This document shows positions 1 to 8,593 of a stretch of 64,000 nt of DNA, in pieces. The notes under the pieces are model-generated. The model searched no databases. It was given only the letters and a program-made list of their open reading frames with translations, and was not told the origin of the DNA. Position 1 is the stretch's first letter. Each line of letters opens with the position of its first letter. Origin of the DNA: Latilactobacillus curvatus JCM 1096 = DSM 20019 (GTDB lineage Bacteria; Bacillota; Bacilli; Lactobacillales; Lactobacillaceae); NCBI RefSeq assembly GCF_004101845.1, contig NZ_CP026116.1:1054001-1118000 (forward strand), in the 5' to 3' direction. Made by a program: the position numbers and the translations under genes.

Positions 1-384
1 GGTATCGATATCTATCTTCCACAAGAAAACGCCGCAATTAACGCCAAAAATGCTTATGCCAGCTCTGAAATGATCGCACAAGCCGATACAGACGAACTCG
101 TTGCTAGCGATCTCGTCATTGCTGTTTTGGATGGTCCTACCATCGATGTTGGCGTTGCTAGTGAAATCGGTGTGGCATACGGTCGCCAAATTCCAATGAT
201 CGGATTATACACCGACAGCCGCCAACAAGGTGCTACAAATCCACAAAAACTAGCGGCTTTACAAGAGATCGCCGAAAACCAATTCCATTACTTAAACCTT
301 TACACAACCGGCTTAATTAAACAAAACGGCACGATTGTGAATAATGTAGACGCGTTGATTGAGGCAGTGCAAGCCCATGCCTAA
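1..384 (+). CDS. Nucleoside 2-deoxyribosyltransferase, 3' part
   Basis: The reading frame is open from base 1, so the start lies outside the window; 127 codons are visible. The family swaps the base of 2'-deoxynucleosides in purine and pyrimidine salvage in the cytoplasm. The segment around codons 45-55 (DGPTIDVGVASEIG) matches the family's active-site region, where the Glu of ASEIG is the likely catalytic nucleophile. The preceding part (IYLPQENA...NAYASSEMI) fits the family's nucleoside-binding loop. An intact stop is followed by an IS30 element 59 bases downstream. The family call is fairly firm; the substrate preference (purine only, or both base types) cannot be told from the fragment. 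Confidence 0.85.
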   Translation, partial: GIDIYLPQENAAINAKNAYASSEMIAQADTDELVASDLVIAVLDGPTIDVGVASEIGVAYGRQIPMIGLYTDSRQQGATNPQKLAALQEIAENQFHYLNLYTTGLIKQNGTIVNNVDALIEAVQAHA

Positions 385-442
385 TTAAAAATAAAGCCAT
401 TCTTTTGTTATCTATAGTGAATGGCTATTTATATTGTATTTT

Positions 443-1485
443 GGTAGATTGTAAAATTAATCCGAACGCTGTTCGGACAAAAAAGATCAGCTTCCTTTAA
501 AATGGTGTTTACCACAAACCCATCTTTTAGGAGCTGATCTTTTGTCTAGTATAACCTATTCCGAACGAATTAAAATCGAAACCTTTTGTGAACTAGGGCT
601 GTCCAATATCCAAATGGGCGTTCGGCTGAACCGATCACCGTCAACAATTTCTTATGAATTATCTCGATGTCAACCTTATCAGGCTGAATTAGCACAAACA
701 GATGCCGAATACAAGCGATCACGATGTGGTCGGAAAACTAAGCTGAGCGATGAGTTAAAGCAAAAAATTCTCAACCATTTACGTCTAAGCTGGTCACCAG
801 GAATGATTGCTCACGAATTTAAACTAGCTACTAAATCTATTTATAATTGGCTAAATCAGGGGAGAATTGGTTTCTCCTTGAATGATCTACCTGAACATGG
901 CGTACGCCAACGGCGTAACGTTGACCAACGATCCAAATATAATCAATCTTTGGGGCGATCAATTGAACAGCGTCCCATGATGATTAATCAACGTAAGCGC
1001 ATCGGCGATTTTGAACTAGATACAGTCGTTGGTCCTCGTGGGCATAGTAAGGCAGTTTTATTAACTTTAATCGATCGCAAATCACGGTTCCTTTGGGCAT
1101 ACCGGTTAAAAGATCGGACGACAGCGACTGTTAATGAAGCACTAACTAAGTTCCTAACCACTTTTAATGGTCCGGTGCACAGCTTTACTGTGGACCGTGG
1201 CACTGAGTTTAGTGGGCTAGTATCACTTGAATCACAATATGGTATTAAGACCTATTACTGCCATGCTTATACGCCAGCTGAACGTGGTAGTAATGAACGC
1301 TTTAATCGGAATTTACGTTATTTTTATCCTAAAGGGACTCGTTTTGAGCACATTAGTGCTCAAGATTTAACGACGACGTTACTCCAAATTAACCAGCGAC
1401 CGCTTAAAATACTCGACTGGCAAACACCGTATCAGGTTATGCTGACAAATTTGTCCGAAAATTCGGATTAAATTTGCAATCTACC
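443..1485 (+). mobile_element. Complete IS30-family insertion sequence (ISLsa1-like)
   Basis: The element is bounded by imperfect inverted repeats of about 37 bases. The left end begins GGTAGATTGTAAAATTAATC and the right end, read on the minus strand, begins GGTAGATTGCAAATTTAATC; both continue into a TCCGAA...TTCGGACAAA block. The flanks are T-rich on both sides (TTTT before, TTTT after), consistent with the very short target duplication of this family but not decisive. It holds one intact transposase gene. IS30 elements known as ISLsa1 occur in L. sakei; calling this one ISLsa1 is an inference. Confidence 0.88.
542..1471 (+). CDS. IS30-family transposase
   Basis: This 309-residue protein carries out cut-and-paste or circle-mediated transposition of the surrounding element. 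An N-terminal helix-turn-helix (about residues 14-40, with RLNRSPSTISYELSR) recognises the ends. The DDE catalytic residues are visible: Asp in FELDTVVG, Asp in FTVDRGTEF and Glu in ERGSNERFNRNLR. The gene starts with TTG (542-544), preceded by GGAGCTGATC; no better ATG fits the N-terminal homology. The stop lies 14 bases inside the right inverted repeat. The length is normal for the family and no frameshift is seen, so it is probably active. Confidence 0.93.
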   Translation: MSSITYSERIKIETFCELGLSNIQMGVRLNRSPSTISYELSRCQPYQAELAQTDAEYKRSRCGRKTKLSDELKQKILNHLRLSWSPGMIAHEFKLATKSIYNWLNQGRIGFSLNDLPEHGVRQRRNVDQRSKYNQSLGRSIEQRPMMINQRKRIGDFELDTVVGPRGHSKAVLLTLIDRKSRFLWAYRLKDRTTATVNEALTKFLTTFNGPVHSFTVDRGTEFSGLVSLESQYGIKTYYCHAYTPAERGSNERFNRNLRYFYPKGTRFEHISAQDLTTTLLQINQRPLKILDWQTPYQVMLTNLSENSD

Positions 1486-2052
1486 TTTTGAGCATAAAAA
1501 AAGGATTCAAGCTTTGATATGCTTGAATCCCCTAGGTTGAGGTTGATAGCTTGGTTGTTACGAGCTGATTCTGTTTTACATTCTGGATAATGTTACACCT
1601 CATACTTTTATTCAATTGTTTTTAATCGTTGGTCTAGCCCACTGCTAATCGTTTCACTCGATCTAGTTTGGTCGTCTATCTTTGACCCGCATGTGCAGTT
1701 TTAGCGATGACGATTAAATTCGTGTTTACTACTTGAGCGATATTCTTTAACAGACATCAGCCTCCGATATACTTAGATCTTAATACTACGAAGAGTTACA
1801 CTTATGTTTCCATTGGAACCACGCCTTGCAATTTCTTTTTCGTACTTTAAATCTTGATGTGTCGTACATTCAAATCTGGTGCTTGTGTTTTAAAGTGGTA
1901 AATCTATTTAAAGCTAACTTGGTTTCACTTACCAAGCTATCTTTCCTCACCATTAATATAGCACCTTCTGTGACCGGATACAATCAAAATGCTCTTAAAT
2001 TTAAAAAAGTTTTTCCATCATTTCTGACTTGTTATTTTTATCAGAAATAGCT
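1486..2052 (-). other. Gene-poor region; possible small minus-strand transcription unit
   Basis: No convincing protein gene fills this stretch. On the minus strand there is a promoter-like pair (TTGTAT at 1978-1983, 17-base spacer, TATATT at 1955-1960) and an intrinsic terminator at about 1495-1530, which would delimit an RNA of about 450 nt. Inside is an 18-codon ORF at 1701-1757 (MSVKEYRSSSKHEFNRHR) with GGAGG only 3 bases before its ATG. The frame continues after its TAA for 30 more codons to 1608, as if a longer gene had gained a stop. It could be a small RNA, a leader peptide or a decayed gene next to the IS insertion. A plus-strand ORF at 1826-2050 looks spurious. Confidence 0.25.
1495..1530 (-). 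terminator. Intrinsic terminator, minus strand
   Basis: A perfect 10-bp inverted repeat (GGATTCAAGC and GCTTGAATCC, loop of 8) is followed on the minus strand by a run of seven T. It lies just outside the IS30 right end and would terminate the putative small minus-strand transcript. Confidence 0.75.
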
Positions 2053-2091
2053 AAAAAAACTGCCATTAACAATACTGTTAATGGCAGTTTT
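2053..2091 (-). terminator. Terminator of the mevalonate operon
   Basis: A 16-bp perfect stem (AAAACTGCCATTAACA with its complement, loop ATAC) is followed on the minus strand by an A-derived T run. It lies 24 bases after the mvaS stop. The plus side also ends in T, so it may work in both directions. Confidence 0.88.
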
Positions 2092-2114
2092 TAGGATACA
2101 TAGCTGTTTTTTTA

Positions 2115-3281
2115 TTAATCTCTAACTTGATAATTGCGTTCGTGTTCCTTAACACCTTTTAAAATGATTGGCGCGTTGTCCATTGCCAAATCAATTTCAT
2201 ATTCGCTACCGTCTTCTGGTAGTTCTGCTTGGAATTGATTTTCGTATTCAGCCATCGTCAATTGACGTCGTGCAGCAAGCATTGCTTTGTGGTCCGCACC
2301 GGCTAATTGTTTTTCAAATCCGGGTTGCAAAATACCGGTGAAGAATTCACTGATTGCACCTGAACCGTAACTGAATAAACCAATTCGATCGCCGGCTGCC
2401 AATTGCGTTGATTGTTCCAACAATGAAAGGAAGCCTAGGTATAACGCGCCAGTATAGATATTACCAATTTGACGGCTATACAATGTACTTTCTTGATAAC
2501 GGTCTAATAAATATGCTTGTTCTGTTTCCGTTGCTTCTGGCAAGATTGTCCGCAATGCCTTCAACCCCATCTTTGTGTATGGTAAATGGAACGTTAAGGC
2601 TTTGAAATCTGAGATTGTGCGGCCAGTTTGAGCGCGATAGTCTGCCCAAGTTGCTTGGAAAAATTCGATGTATTGTTCAGTTGAATATTTGCCACGCGCA
2701 AAAGCTTCTTTTGAATAATTAGGGCGCCAGAAATCTTGAATGTCATCACTGTGAATGGCCGTTGCCGGTTCTAACGCCAACAAACGTGGTGCTGCACTAA
2801 CGATCATTGCAACCGCGCCGGCACCTTGTGTCACTTCACCTGGTGTATCCAGCCCATAACGGGCGATATCGGAACCGATGACTAATGCTTTTTGCTCTGG
2901 ATGCGCCGCTACAAAGTCATAAGCGGTCATCAAACCAGCGGTTGCCCCGTAACAAGCTTCTTTAATTTCAAAAGCACGGGCATTTTTTAATCCTAATAAG
3001 CGTTGTACATAAAGGGCACCGGCTTTTGACTGATCGATTCCTGATTCAGTGCCTAAAATTAATAAACCAATTGAATCACGATTATCATCATCCAACACTT
3101 CAAGAGCCGCGTTAGCCGCCATTGTGACACTGTCTTGACTGAGGGGGGCAATTGCCATTTGATCTTGACCAATTCCAATTGTGTATTTGTCAGGATCAAC
3201 GCCTCGCGCGTTAGCTAGCATCACTAAATCTAAGTAGGTATTAGGCGTAAAAAGGCCCATCTTATCAATTCCGATTTGCAT
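2115..3281 (-). CDS. mvaS: Hydroxymethylglutaryl-CoA synthase
   Basis: This enzyme condenses acetoacetyl-CoA with acetyl-CoA to give HMG-CoA, the second step of the mevalonate route to isoprenoids. The 388 residues match the bacterial MvaS length. The catalytic triad is visible: Glu79 (GTESGIDQ), Cys110 (EIKEACYGATAG, the acyl-accepting cysteine) and His232 (LTFHLPYTKMG). The start has a GGAAG ribosome site seven bases upstream. It is the last gene of the operon, 14 bases after mvaA, and is followed by a strong hairpin terminator. Nothing in the sequence suggests loss of function. Confidence 0.97.
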   Translation of the reverse strand: MQIGIDKMGLFTPNTYLDLVMLANARGVDPDKYTIGIGQDQMAIAPLSQDSVTMAANAALEVLDDDNRDSIGLLILGTESGIDQSKAGALYVQRLLGLKNARAFEIKEACYGATAGLMTAYDFVAAHPEQKALVIGSDIARYGLDTPGEVTQGAGAVAMIVSAAPRLLALEPATAIHSDDIQDFWRPNYSKEAFARGKYSTEQYIEFFQATWADYRAQTGRTISDFKALTFHLPYTKMGLKALRTILPEATETEQAYLLDRYQESTLYSRQIGNIYTGALYLGFLSLLEQSTQLAAGDRIGLFSYGSGAISEFFTGILQPGFEKQLAGADHKAMLAARRQLTMAEYENQFQAELPEDGSEYEIDLAMDNAPIILKGVKEHERNYQVRD

Positions 3282-3295
3282 AATAAACTTCCAAT

Positions 3296-4564
3296 CTATT
3301 TGTTTTCAGCACGCAGTTGCGCTAACAGCTCGGTGGCTGTTGCTGTATTTAAATGTGTCGCTTTCAATAATAATGGTAATAATTGCGTTAATTCAGTCTC
3401 GCTTGCGCCAGCAGCAATCGCCAACGACTTCGCTTGAAGCGCCATGTGTCCTTTTTGAATCCCGTCTGACACAAGTGCTTTGAGCGCGGCAAAATTTTGT
3501 GCTAAGCCAACAGCTGCGATAATGCCGGCTAATTCACGCGCATTCTGAACTTTTAACAAGCGCTGATTAATCTGCACGGTTGGTAGAATACCAATCGATC
3601 CGCCAACCATCCCAACTGGCAGTGGTAGTTCGATTCGACCGCGTAGTTGCTGATCAGTTGTCCATTCCCAACTCGAAAGCGGTTGGTAAGCACCCTTTCT
3701 AGCAGCATAACTATGCACGCCGGCTTCAATTGCGCGCCAATCGTTGCCCGTCGCTAACACCACTGCATCGATGCCGTTCATAATCCCTTTATTGTGGGTT
3801 GCTGCGCGCGCCACATCCACTTTGGCAAAGTCACTCGCCGCAATCATCTTTTCGGCAATTGTTTCGCCAGCAAGCGTCGCAGTTGTTAAGGTAGCTGGAT
3901 CAATCGTCACACTTGCGGTCACCACGGATTCAAACGCGGCATTGGTCAAAACACTCAATAAAAGGTTGCCGCCCAACTGTTCTTGCACAGCATGTGCGAT
4001 GGCTTCACAGATTGTGTTCACAATGTTGGCACCCATCGCTTCTTTGGTATCAATTTGCAATTCAAGTTTCAAAAAGCGGTCGTCAATAATCGTCGGCGTG
4101 ATTTTTTGAAGACCACCACCGCGTTTAACAATTGATGGATGCGCAGCCCGCGCAACTTCAAATAAATGGTCATTGTTGCCACTAATCCAAGCTTTAGCCG
4201 CTACTAAGTCAACTAGCTTCTCTAACACGACTTCACCAGTCATCAGCCGCGTCAGTTGTTCAGTCACAAAGCCGCCATTAGCTCGTGCCATCTTAGCCGC
4301 ATTATTAGCCGCCGCAATAACGGATGGTTCTTCGATCGCAAACGGGACTTGATAGACTTGCTGATTGACTAATAAATCTTGCACCACACCAAGCGGTACT
4401 TGGTACTGGCCAATTTGGTTTTCAATCATATTACCAGCGATCTCATCTGACAAGGGTTCTGCAGCTGCTAAACAATCAGCATCCGTCTGACTTAGGTGAC
4501 CTTGTTCAACAAGCGTTGCTAAACGTTCATCCTTCGTTAATTGATAGAACTTAGGCTTTTTCAT
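3296..4564 (-). CDS. mvaA: Hydroxymethylglutaryl-CoA reductase, class II
   Basis: It reduces HMG-CoA to mevalonate, the committed step of the pathway. Class II (bacterial) features are present: ENQIGQYQVPLG near the N-terminus for substrate binding, EAMGANIVNT in the dinucleotide-binding half, and NKGIMNGIDAV containing the catalytic lysine region. I place the start at the ATG of MKKPKFYQL (4564), because GAGG lies nine bases before it. An ATG five codons further upstream (4579) has no ribosome site. With this start the gene overlaps the thiolase gene by 14 bases, which suggests translational coupling. Length is 422 residues, normal for the class. Confidence 0.96.
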   Translation of the reverse strand: MKKPKFYQLTKDERLATLVEQGHLSQTDADCLAAAEPLSDEIAGNMIENQIGQYQVPLGVVQDLLVNQQVYQVPFAIEEPSVIAAANNAAKMARANGGFVTEQLTRLMTGEVVLEKLVDLVAAKAWISGNNDHLFEVARAAHPSIVKRGGGLQKITPTIIDDRFLKLELQIDTKEAMGANIVNTICEAIAHAVQEQLGGNLLLSVLTNAAFESVVTASVTIDPATLTTATLAGETIAEKMIAASDFAKVDVARAATHNKGIMNGIDAVVLATGNDWRAIEAGVHSYAARKGAYQPLSSWEWTTDQQLRGRIELPLPVGMVGGSIGILPTVQINQRLLKVQNARELAGIIAAVGLAQNFAALKALVSDGIQKGHMALQAKSLAIAAGASETELTQLLPLLLKATHLNTATATELLAQLRAENK

Positions 4565-5753
4565 TACACCATGCCTCATTTAATTGAATTTCAAAAGCAA
4601 TTCCTAACCCGCCACCAATACATAACGAAGCAATCCCTGTTGTTTGGTGCGTCCGTTTCAATTGGTGCATTAACGTTGTCATGATGCGCGTGCCTGAAGC
4701 ACCGATTGGATGGCCCAACGCAATAGCGCCACCGGCCACATTAACTTTAGCAGGATCGACTTGTAACCCATTTTGAACGGCCACACTTGAAGCGGCAAAC
4801 GCTTCGTTAATTTCCAATAAATCGATATCGGCTAATGTTTGATTTTGTTGCGCTAATAATTTTTGAATTGCATCGACCGGCGTGTACCCCATGTAATCTG
4901 GATCAGCACCGACTTCTTGATAGCCGACCAAAGTGGCTTGGTAAACTAATCCGAGTGCAGCAGCTTTTTCCTTGCTCATAACGATCATGGCAGAAGCGCC
5001 ATCGTTAATGCCGGAAGCATTGGCAGGTGTTACAGTCCCATCTTGTTGAAAAGCTGGGCGCAACTTCGCCATTGCTTCGATGGTTGTCGTTGGGCGGATA
5101 CCTTCATCTTGTTGCACTTCAAGCGTTGCTTTGCGTTGTTGCACCGTTACAGGCACAATTTCTTCATTAAACCAACCAGCTTGGGTCGCTTGCGCGGCTT
5201 TTTGATGAGAAGCGAGTGCAAAAGCGTCTTGCATTTCACGCGTAATGCCGTATTTAGCTGCTACATTTTCGCCTGTAATCCCCATTGGCTGGTGCGTAAA
5301 CGCATCGTTTAACCCTTCGCTACTGATGCTATCAATCATTGTTTGATCCCCAAATTTACTCCCAAAACGCATTTGTTTATTCAAATAAGGCGCTTGTGAC
5401 ATACTTTCTGTACCGCCAACTAAGACGATGTCAGCATCGCCCATGACGATTGCACTCTGCGCCAACCGAATTGCTTTTAGGCCGGAGCCACAAACTTCAT
5501 TAACTGTCATTGCTGTGCTTGATTGTGTCATCCCACTCTTCAAAGCAATTTGCCGTGCAACGTTTTGCCCAGAACCGGCTTGTAAGACATTCCCGAAAAT
5601 TGCTTGATCAATCTGAGTTGGATCAATCCCGGCTGCTTCAATCGCCGCTTTAGCAGCAACTGTCCCCAATTCAACCGCGCTTAAACTTGCAAGTTGGCCC
5701 CCCAATTTACCAATCGGTGTCCGCTTTGCACTGATAATAACCACTTCTTGCAT
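4551..5753 (-). CDS. Acetyl-CoA C-acetyltransferase (thiolase)
   Basis: It condenses two acetyl-CoA into acetoacetyl-CoA, feeding mvaS. The active-site cysteine lies in NEVCGSGLKA, the GHPIGASG motif carries the catalytic histidine, and CIGGGLGIAFE carries the second cysteine. The ATG of MQEVVIISAKRTPIG is chosen because AGAGGG sits five bases upstream; an in-frame ATG five codons earlier overlaps that ribosome site. The protein is 400 residues. It is the first gene of thl-mvaA-mvaS, which together convert acetyl-CoA to mevalonate; the kinases and decarboxylase of the pathway are not in this window. Confidence 0.95.
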   Translation of the reverse strand: MQEVVIISAKRTPIGKLGGQLASLSAVELGTVAAKAAIEAAGIDPTQIDQAIFGNVLQAGSGQNVARQIALKSGMTQSSTAMTVNEVCGSGLKAIRLAQSAIVMGDADIVLVGGTESMSQAPYLNKQMRFGSKFGDQTMIDSISSEGLNDAFTHQPMGITGENVAAKYGITREMQDAFALASHQKAAQATQAGWFNEEIVPVTVQQRKATLEVQQDEGIRPTTTIEAMAKLRPAFQQDGTVTPANASGINDGASAMIVMSKEKAAALGLVYQATLVGYQEVGADPDYMGYTPVDAIQKLLAQQNQTLADIDLLEINEAFAASSVAVQNGLQVDPAKVNVAGGAIALGHPIGASGTRIMTTLMHQLKRTHQTTGIASLCIGGGLGIAFEIQLNEAWCNEKA

Positions 5754-5957
5754 AATATCCCTCTTCATCTATAAGTCTAATTATTACTATAACTAAATTT
5801 TCATGAAACGTCTGGTAATTCATAATTTCTTTAACTTTTTTTAGAAATCCGCTTGGTAAGCTGAGATTATTTTACCATTTTATCGGCATCGTGCATTACT
5901 CATTAGCGTAAGTCATTCACCGGTGACGCTTACAACTAATCTTTAGGAGGAATCCAC

Positions 5958-6170
5958 ATGCAAACATCATGGTTAGCAACATCGATCGCTTTTGAATTAC
6001 AAAATACAGACTATCCAAATGAAAGTTTACAACGTCGTATGACCGCCGTAAAAGAAGACGTTCAAGCCACGGAAATCCAAGCAGTTGGCGAAGCCCTCGC
6101 AAGTCTCCACGCAGGTGACACATTTGCAACAGCTACTCTAACCACTAAATCCGCTTATATCGCTAAATAA
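5958..6170 (+). CDS. DUF1659 family small protein
   Basis: This 70-residue protein resembles the DUF1659 family, found in Firmicutes as small proteins of unknown function. It has no signal peptide or membrane segment. A strong ribosome site (AGGAGGA) lies seven bases before the ATG. The next gene, 32 bases on, is a DUF2922-type protein with an equally strong ribosome site; the two families are commonly paired, which supports both calls. Strong translation signals and a shared terminator suggest they are abundant partners. No biochemical role can be assigned. Confidence 0.78.
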   Translation: MQTSWLATSIAFELQNTDYPNESLQRRMTAVKEDVQATEIQAVGEALASLHAGDTFATATLTTKSAYIAK

Positions 6171-6202
6171 AAAACATACCAATCTTTGAGGAGGAATTCA
6201 AG

Positions 6203-6424
6203 ATGAAACAACTTTGCTTAGAATTTAAAAACAGTGATGCTAAGAGTCGTGTATTGCGCTTAAACAATATTGATGACAACTTAGACGCCGAAACAGTTAG
6301 AAGTGCGATGACTAAAATCGCAGCAGCCAATATGTTTATTAAAAAAGGGATTGAACTCTACAAAGAACCAGTTGGTGCCAAATACGTTGAACGGATTGAA
6401 ACACCAATCTTTTCTGACAAATAA
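6203..6424 (+). CDS. DUF2922 family small protein
   Basis: A 73-residue soluble protein. The pattern KQLCLEFKNSDAK...VLRLNNIDDNLDAETVRSAMTKI...VGAKYVERIETPIF fits DUF2922, a small beta-rich family of unknown function usually encoded next to DUF1659. GAGGAGG lies eight bases before the ATG. It is the second gene of a two-gene operon closed by a strong terminator 14 bases after the stop. Confidence 0.8.
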   Translation: MKQLCLEFKNSDAKSRVLRLNNIDDNLDAETVRSAMTKIAAANMFIKKGIELYKEPVGAKYVERIETPIFSDK

Positions 6425-6437
6425 TTAAGCAGCATAC

Positions 6438-6473
6438 AGCCCCCAAATCGAATCTGATTTGGGGGCTTTTTTT
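6438..6473 (+). terminator. Terminator of the DUF1659/DUF2922 pair
   Basis: A 12-bp perfect stem (AGCCCCCAAATC and its complement, loop GAATCT) is followed by seven T on the plus strand. Confidence 0.92.
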
Positions 6474-6558
6474 GCGTTTTACATAAATTGATTAACACCC
6501 CTTGTTTCCGCGATAAACTTTGGTGTAGGCTTACATAAAGTCGTTCAAAGGAGTTATC

Positions 6559-7365
6559 ATGCCCAATTCATTTAACTTATCGCAAATATTGCAATCAATG
6601 TTGCTTAATTGTTTACTGGTAATTGCGCTGCCACTAGCTTTTGCCGGGATTCTAACACTAATCAATCGTTCAACTAAACGGCGCTTAGCCCATTGGTGGG
6701 ATTACTCACAACTTTTAATTGGCGGCCTAGGCACTGTGATTCATGAACTCAGCCATGCTGTTGCCTGTTTAATCTTCCAACACCAAATTATCGATATGCA
6801 ACTCTTAAAATTAAATTTACGGGATAACCCCGATCACTCGCTTGGCCATGTCAATCACCGATACCATTCCGGCCGTCTTTGGCCAACAATTGGTAATCTC
6901 TGGATTGGGATTGCCCCGATTTTTGGTTGTTCAGCCGCCATTTTCGGACTGACTTGGTTATTAGCACGGCCCACTTTTGCAACGTGGATGACCTTTGCTG
7001 AACATCCCACTTGGCAGTTAAACGCCATCGGCCCCTTGTTCAGCCAGCTCTGGACGACGCAACCGGGTGCTCTCTTGCTCTGGTTAATCTTAACTAGCAT
7101 GATTGCCATCGGTGGTTATGACTTATCCGCAGCTGATTTTAAAGGCACGATTCCAGGGATTATTGCCACAGTCATCGCGGTCTGCCTCGTTACTGGTCTG
7201 TTTTCATTTGTGCCAACAGTCAACACCACGACTTGGCTCATTGGTGTTCTAACACCAATGGCAATTACCCTAACCATCGCCGTTAGCTTGTCGGGTGTTT
7301 GTTGGCTGATCATTGCCGGGATTTTCGCACTATTAGAAAGGACGACTTATCATGCGCGTCATTGA
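6559..7365 (+). CDS. Predicted membrane zinc-peptidase-like protein (HExxH)
   Basis: A 268-residue hydrophobic protein with about six or seven predicted membrane segments. The HELSH motif at residues 62-66 lies in a membrane-associated helix after GGLGTVI, the arrangement seen in intramembrane or membrane-bound zincins. A second conserved-looking stretch, NLWIGIAPIFG, follows about 45 residues later. The start has AAGGAG seven bases upstream. The next small gene overlaps the 3' end by 14 bases, so the two are likely co-translated. Substrate and function are unknown; whether it is an active protease depends on a third metal ligand that I cannot identify with confidence. Confidence 0.6.
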   Translation: MPNSFNLSQILQSMLLNCLLVIALPLAFAGILTLINRSTKRRLAHWWDYSQLLIGGLGTVIHELSHAVACLIFQHQIIDMQLLKLNLRDNPDHSLGHVNHRYHSGRLWPTIGNLWIGIAPIFGCSAAIFGLTWLLARPTFATWMTFAEHPTWQLNAIGPLFSQLWTTQPGALLLWLILTSMIAIGGYDLSAADFKGTIPGIIATVIAVCLVTGLFSFVPTVNTTTWLIGVLTPMAITLTIAVSLSGVCWLIIAGIFALLERTTYHARH

Positions 7366-7651
7366 CTTACTACAGCTATTAGCTGATACACCCAAAAACG
7401 ATGGCATCTACTTCGAAGGCCCTGAAGAGCTCCAACCTATCGCCCACTTTGAGCTCACCGTCGTTGACGAACAGCCACGACTATTACTGCAGTTAAAGGC
7501 CGCAGACAAAAAGCCGCTGAAGCAGTGGGAATTTAGCCTATTATTAAATCAAAAAAACTACTACCAACATTATATGTATGTCCAAACAAAGACGGGTGAC
7601 TATCCTTTGTTTGGTTTTCGCGTTGCTGCTGACAAAATTCTACTCGGATAA
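7352..7651 (+). CDS. Hypothetical protein, coupled to the membrane HExxH gene
   Basis: A soluble 99-residue protein of no family I recognise. The ATG overlaps the end of the preceding membrane gene, with GAAAGGA about nine bases upstream inside that gene, typical of translational coupling. The sequence is mixed alpha/beta with no signal peptide. The 3' end overlaps a converging minus-strand gene by 12 bases, and no terminator lies between the two. Confidence 0.6.
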   Translation: MRVIDLLQLLADTPKNDGIYFEGPEELQPIAHFELTVVDEQPRLLLQLKAADKKPLKQWEFSLLLNQKNYYQHYMYVQTKTGDYPLFGFRVAADKILLG

Positions 7652-8458
7652 TGTTTGTTCAAGTTGCGTTAAATAACGATGACTCGCAATCATTTCTCGT
7701 GCATCATTTTGATCGGCTAATTGAATCTCATAGATCGAACTGGCATCAGGATTTAACAATGGCAATACGCGGGCCCAGTCAATTTTGCCAGTCCCTAATT
7801 GCAACCCATCATGCTTCAAACCCATCGAATCAACCAGATGATAATGAACGACGTGCTCACGCAAAGTTGCCAGACTCTGCAAGAAAGCATTCTGATCACC
7901 CTGCAACTTGATAAAACAGTGACTCGTATCAAACGCTAAGCGGTAACCTTTATCAAAGATGGCCTGATCAAAAATCGGATTGCCATAATAGAAAATCGGT
8001 GAAATTGAATTTTCGAACATAATATTTTGTCCGCCAATCCGCTGTAAATAATCGAGGCGCTTGAACAAAACACGAATGGCATCCGTAATATTACTGTAAC
8101 CCGTCGTCAATTCTTCAATTGGATCATCATAAGAGCCATGCACCAATAGTTGGACATCTTCAGCTTTCGCTAACTGCAATAAATCGAGTGTTGATTGCCA
8201 TAAAAAGCGGTATCGGGCTGGCGAACTTGCTTCATTCATCGACAGTTCAATATGATGCCCTTCGAAACTCATTGGGTGGTGTAAAATAATCCGTTCAACC
8301 TGCTGACTGCGTACATAACGAATTTTTTCGCGTAAACGTACTAGCCCAGTTGGCGTGACATCTTCGGCTGTTAGATGAAATTCAAAATACGTTGGCTGAT
8401 ACTGCATTCGATCAGCAATTTGCTGATCGTTAATCCCTGCTTTTAAGCCTAATCGCAT
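7640..8458 (-). CDS. Xylose-isomerase-like TIM-barrel protein
   Basis: A 272-residue protein with the pattern of sugar phosphate isomerase/epimerase and AP-endonuclease-2 barrels. Metal-ligand-type motifs occur in order: ILHHPMSFEG, LLVHGSYDD, IMFENS, AFDTSHC, HYHLVDS and a terminal IYEIQ. The start is decided by the ribosome site: AGAGGG lies six bases before the ATG of MRLGLK, while an ATG two codons earlier directly abuts it. The gene stands alone, converging on the preceding pair. The reaction cannot be named; a divalent metal-dependent sugar isomerase or epimerase is the likeliest class. Confidence 0.72.
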   Translation of the reverse strand: MRLGLKAGINDQQIADRMQYQPTYFEFHLTAEDVTPTGLVRLREKIRYVRSQQVERIILHHPMSFEGHHIELSMNEASSPARYRFLWQSTLDLLQLAKAEDVQLLVHGSYDDPIEELTTGYSNITDAIRVLFKRLDYLQRIGGQNIMFENSISPIFYYGNPIFDQAIFDKGYRLAFDTSHCFIKLQGDQNAFLQSLATLREHVVHYHLVDSMGLKHDGLQLGTGKIDWARVLPLLNPDASSIYEIQLADQNDAREMIASHRYLTQLEQTLSE

Positions 8459-8523
8459 CGTCATCCCTCTTTTCTCTACTAGTTCCTATTTCTATTCTAA
8501 CATTCTAAAGACCTAAGAATCGT

Positions 8524-8558
8524 AAAAGCGGCTCACCAAGTAATGGTGGGCCGCTTTT
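8524..8558 (-). terminator. Terminator of the glutamine-type ABC operon
   Basis: A 15-bp stem (AAAAGCGGCTCACCA with its partner, one wobble, loop AGTAA) flanked by A and T runs. It follows glnQ on the minus strand after the short hairpin element at 8571-8593 and may also work on the plus strand. Confidence 0.85.
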
Positions 8559-8570
8559 TTGGTTGGCGTT

Positions 8571-8593
8571 AAACGTGCTTTTTGAAACGCACG
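8571..8593 (-). repeat. Minimal stop-abutting GTGCG/GCACG hairpin element
   Basis: On the minus strand the glnQ stop codon TAG is followed at once by CGTGCG, then TTTCAAAAA, then GCACGTTTA. This is the shortest member of the repeat family described for 31771-32137, with the conserved ends but no variable centre. A terminator follows 12 bases later. Confidence 0.6.

Noticed and set aside
1800-1830. T-box-like AAGGCGTGGTTCC on the minus strand
   Set aside because: It does not match the conserved T-box AGGGTGGNACCGCG well enough, and no synthetase or amino acid gene follows.
1826-2050. 74-codon plus-strand ORF in the region after the IS30 element
   Set aside because: No ribosome site, low-complexity hydrophobic sequence and no resemblance to known proteins; likely chance in AT-rich DNA.
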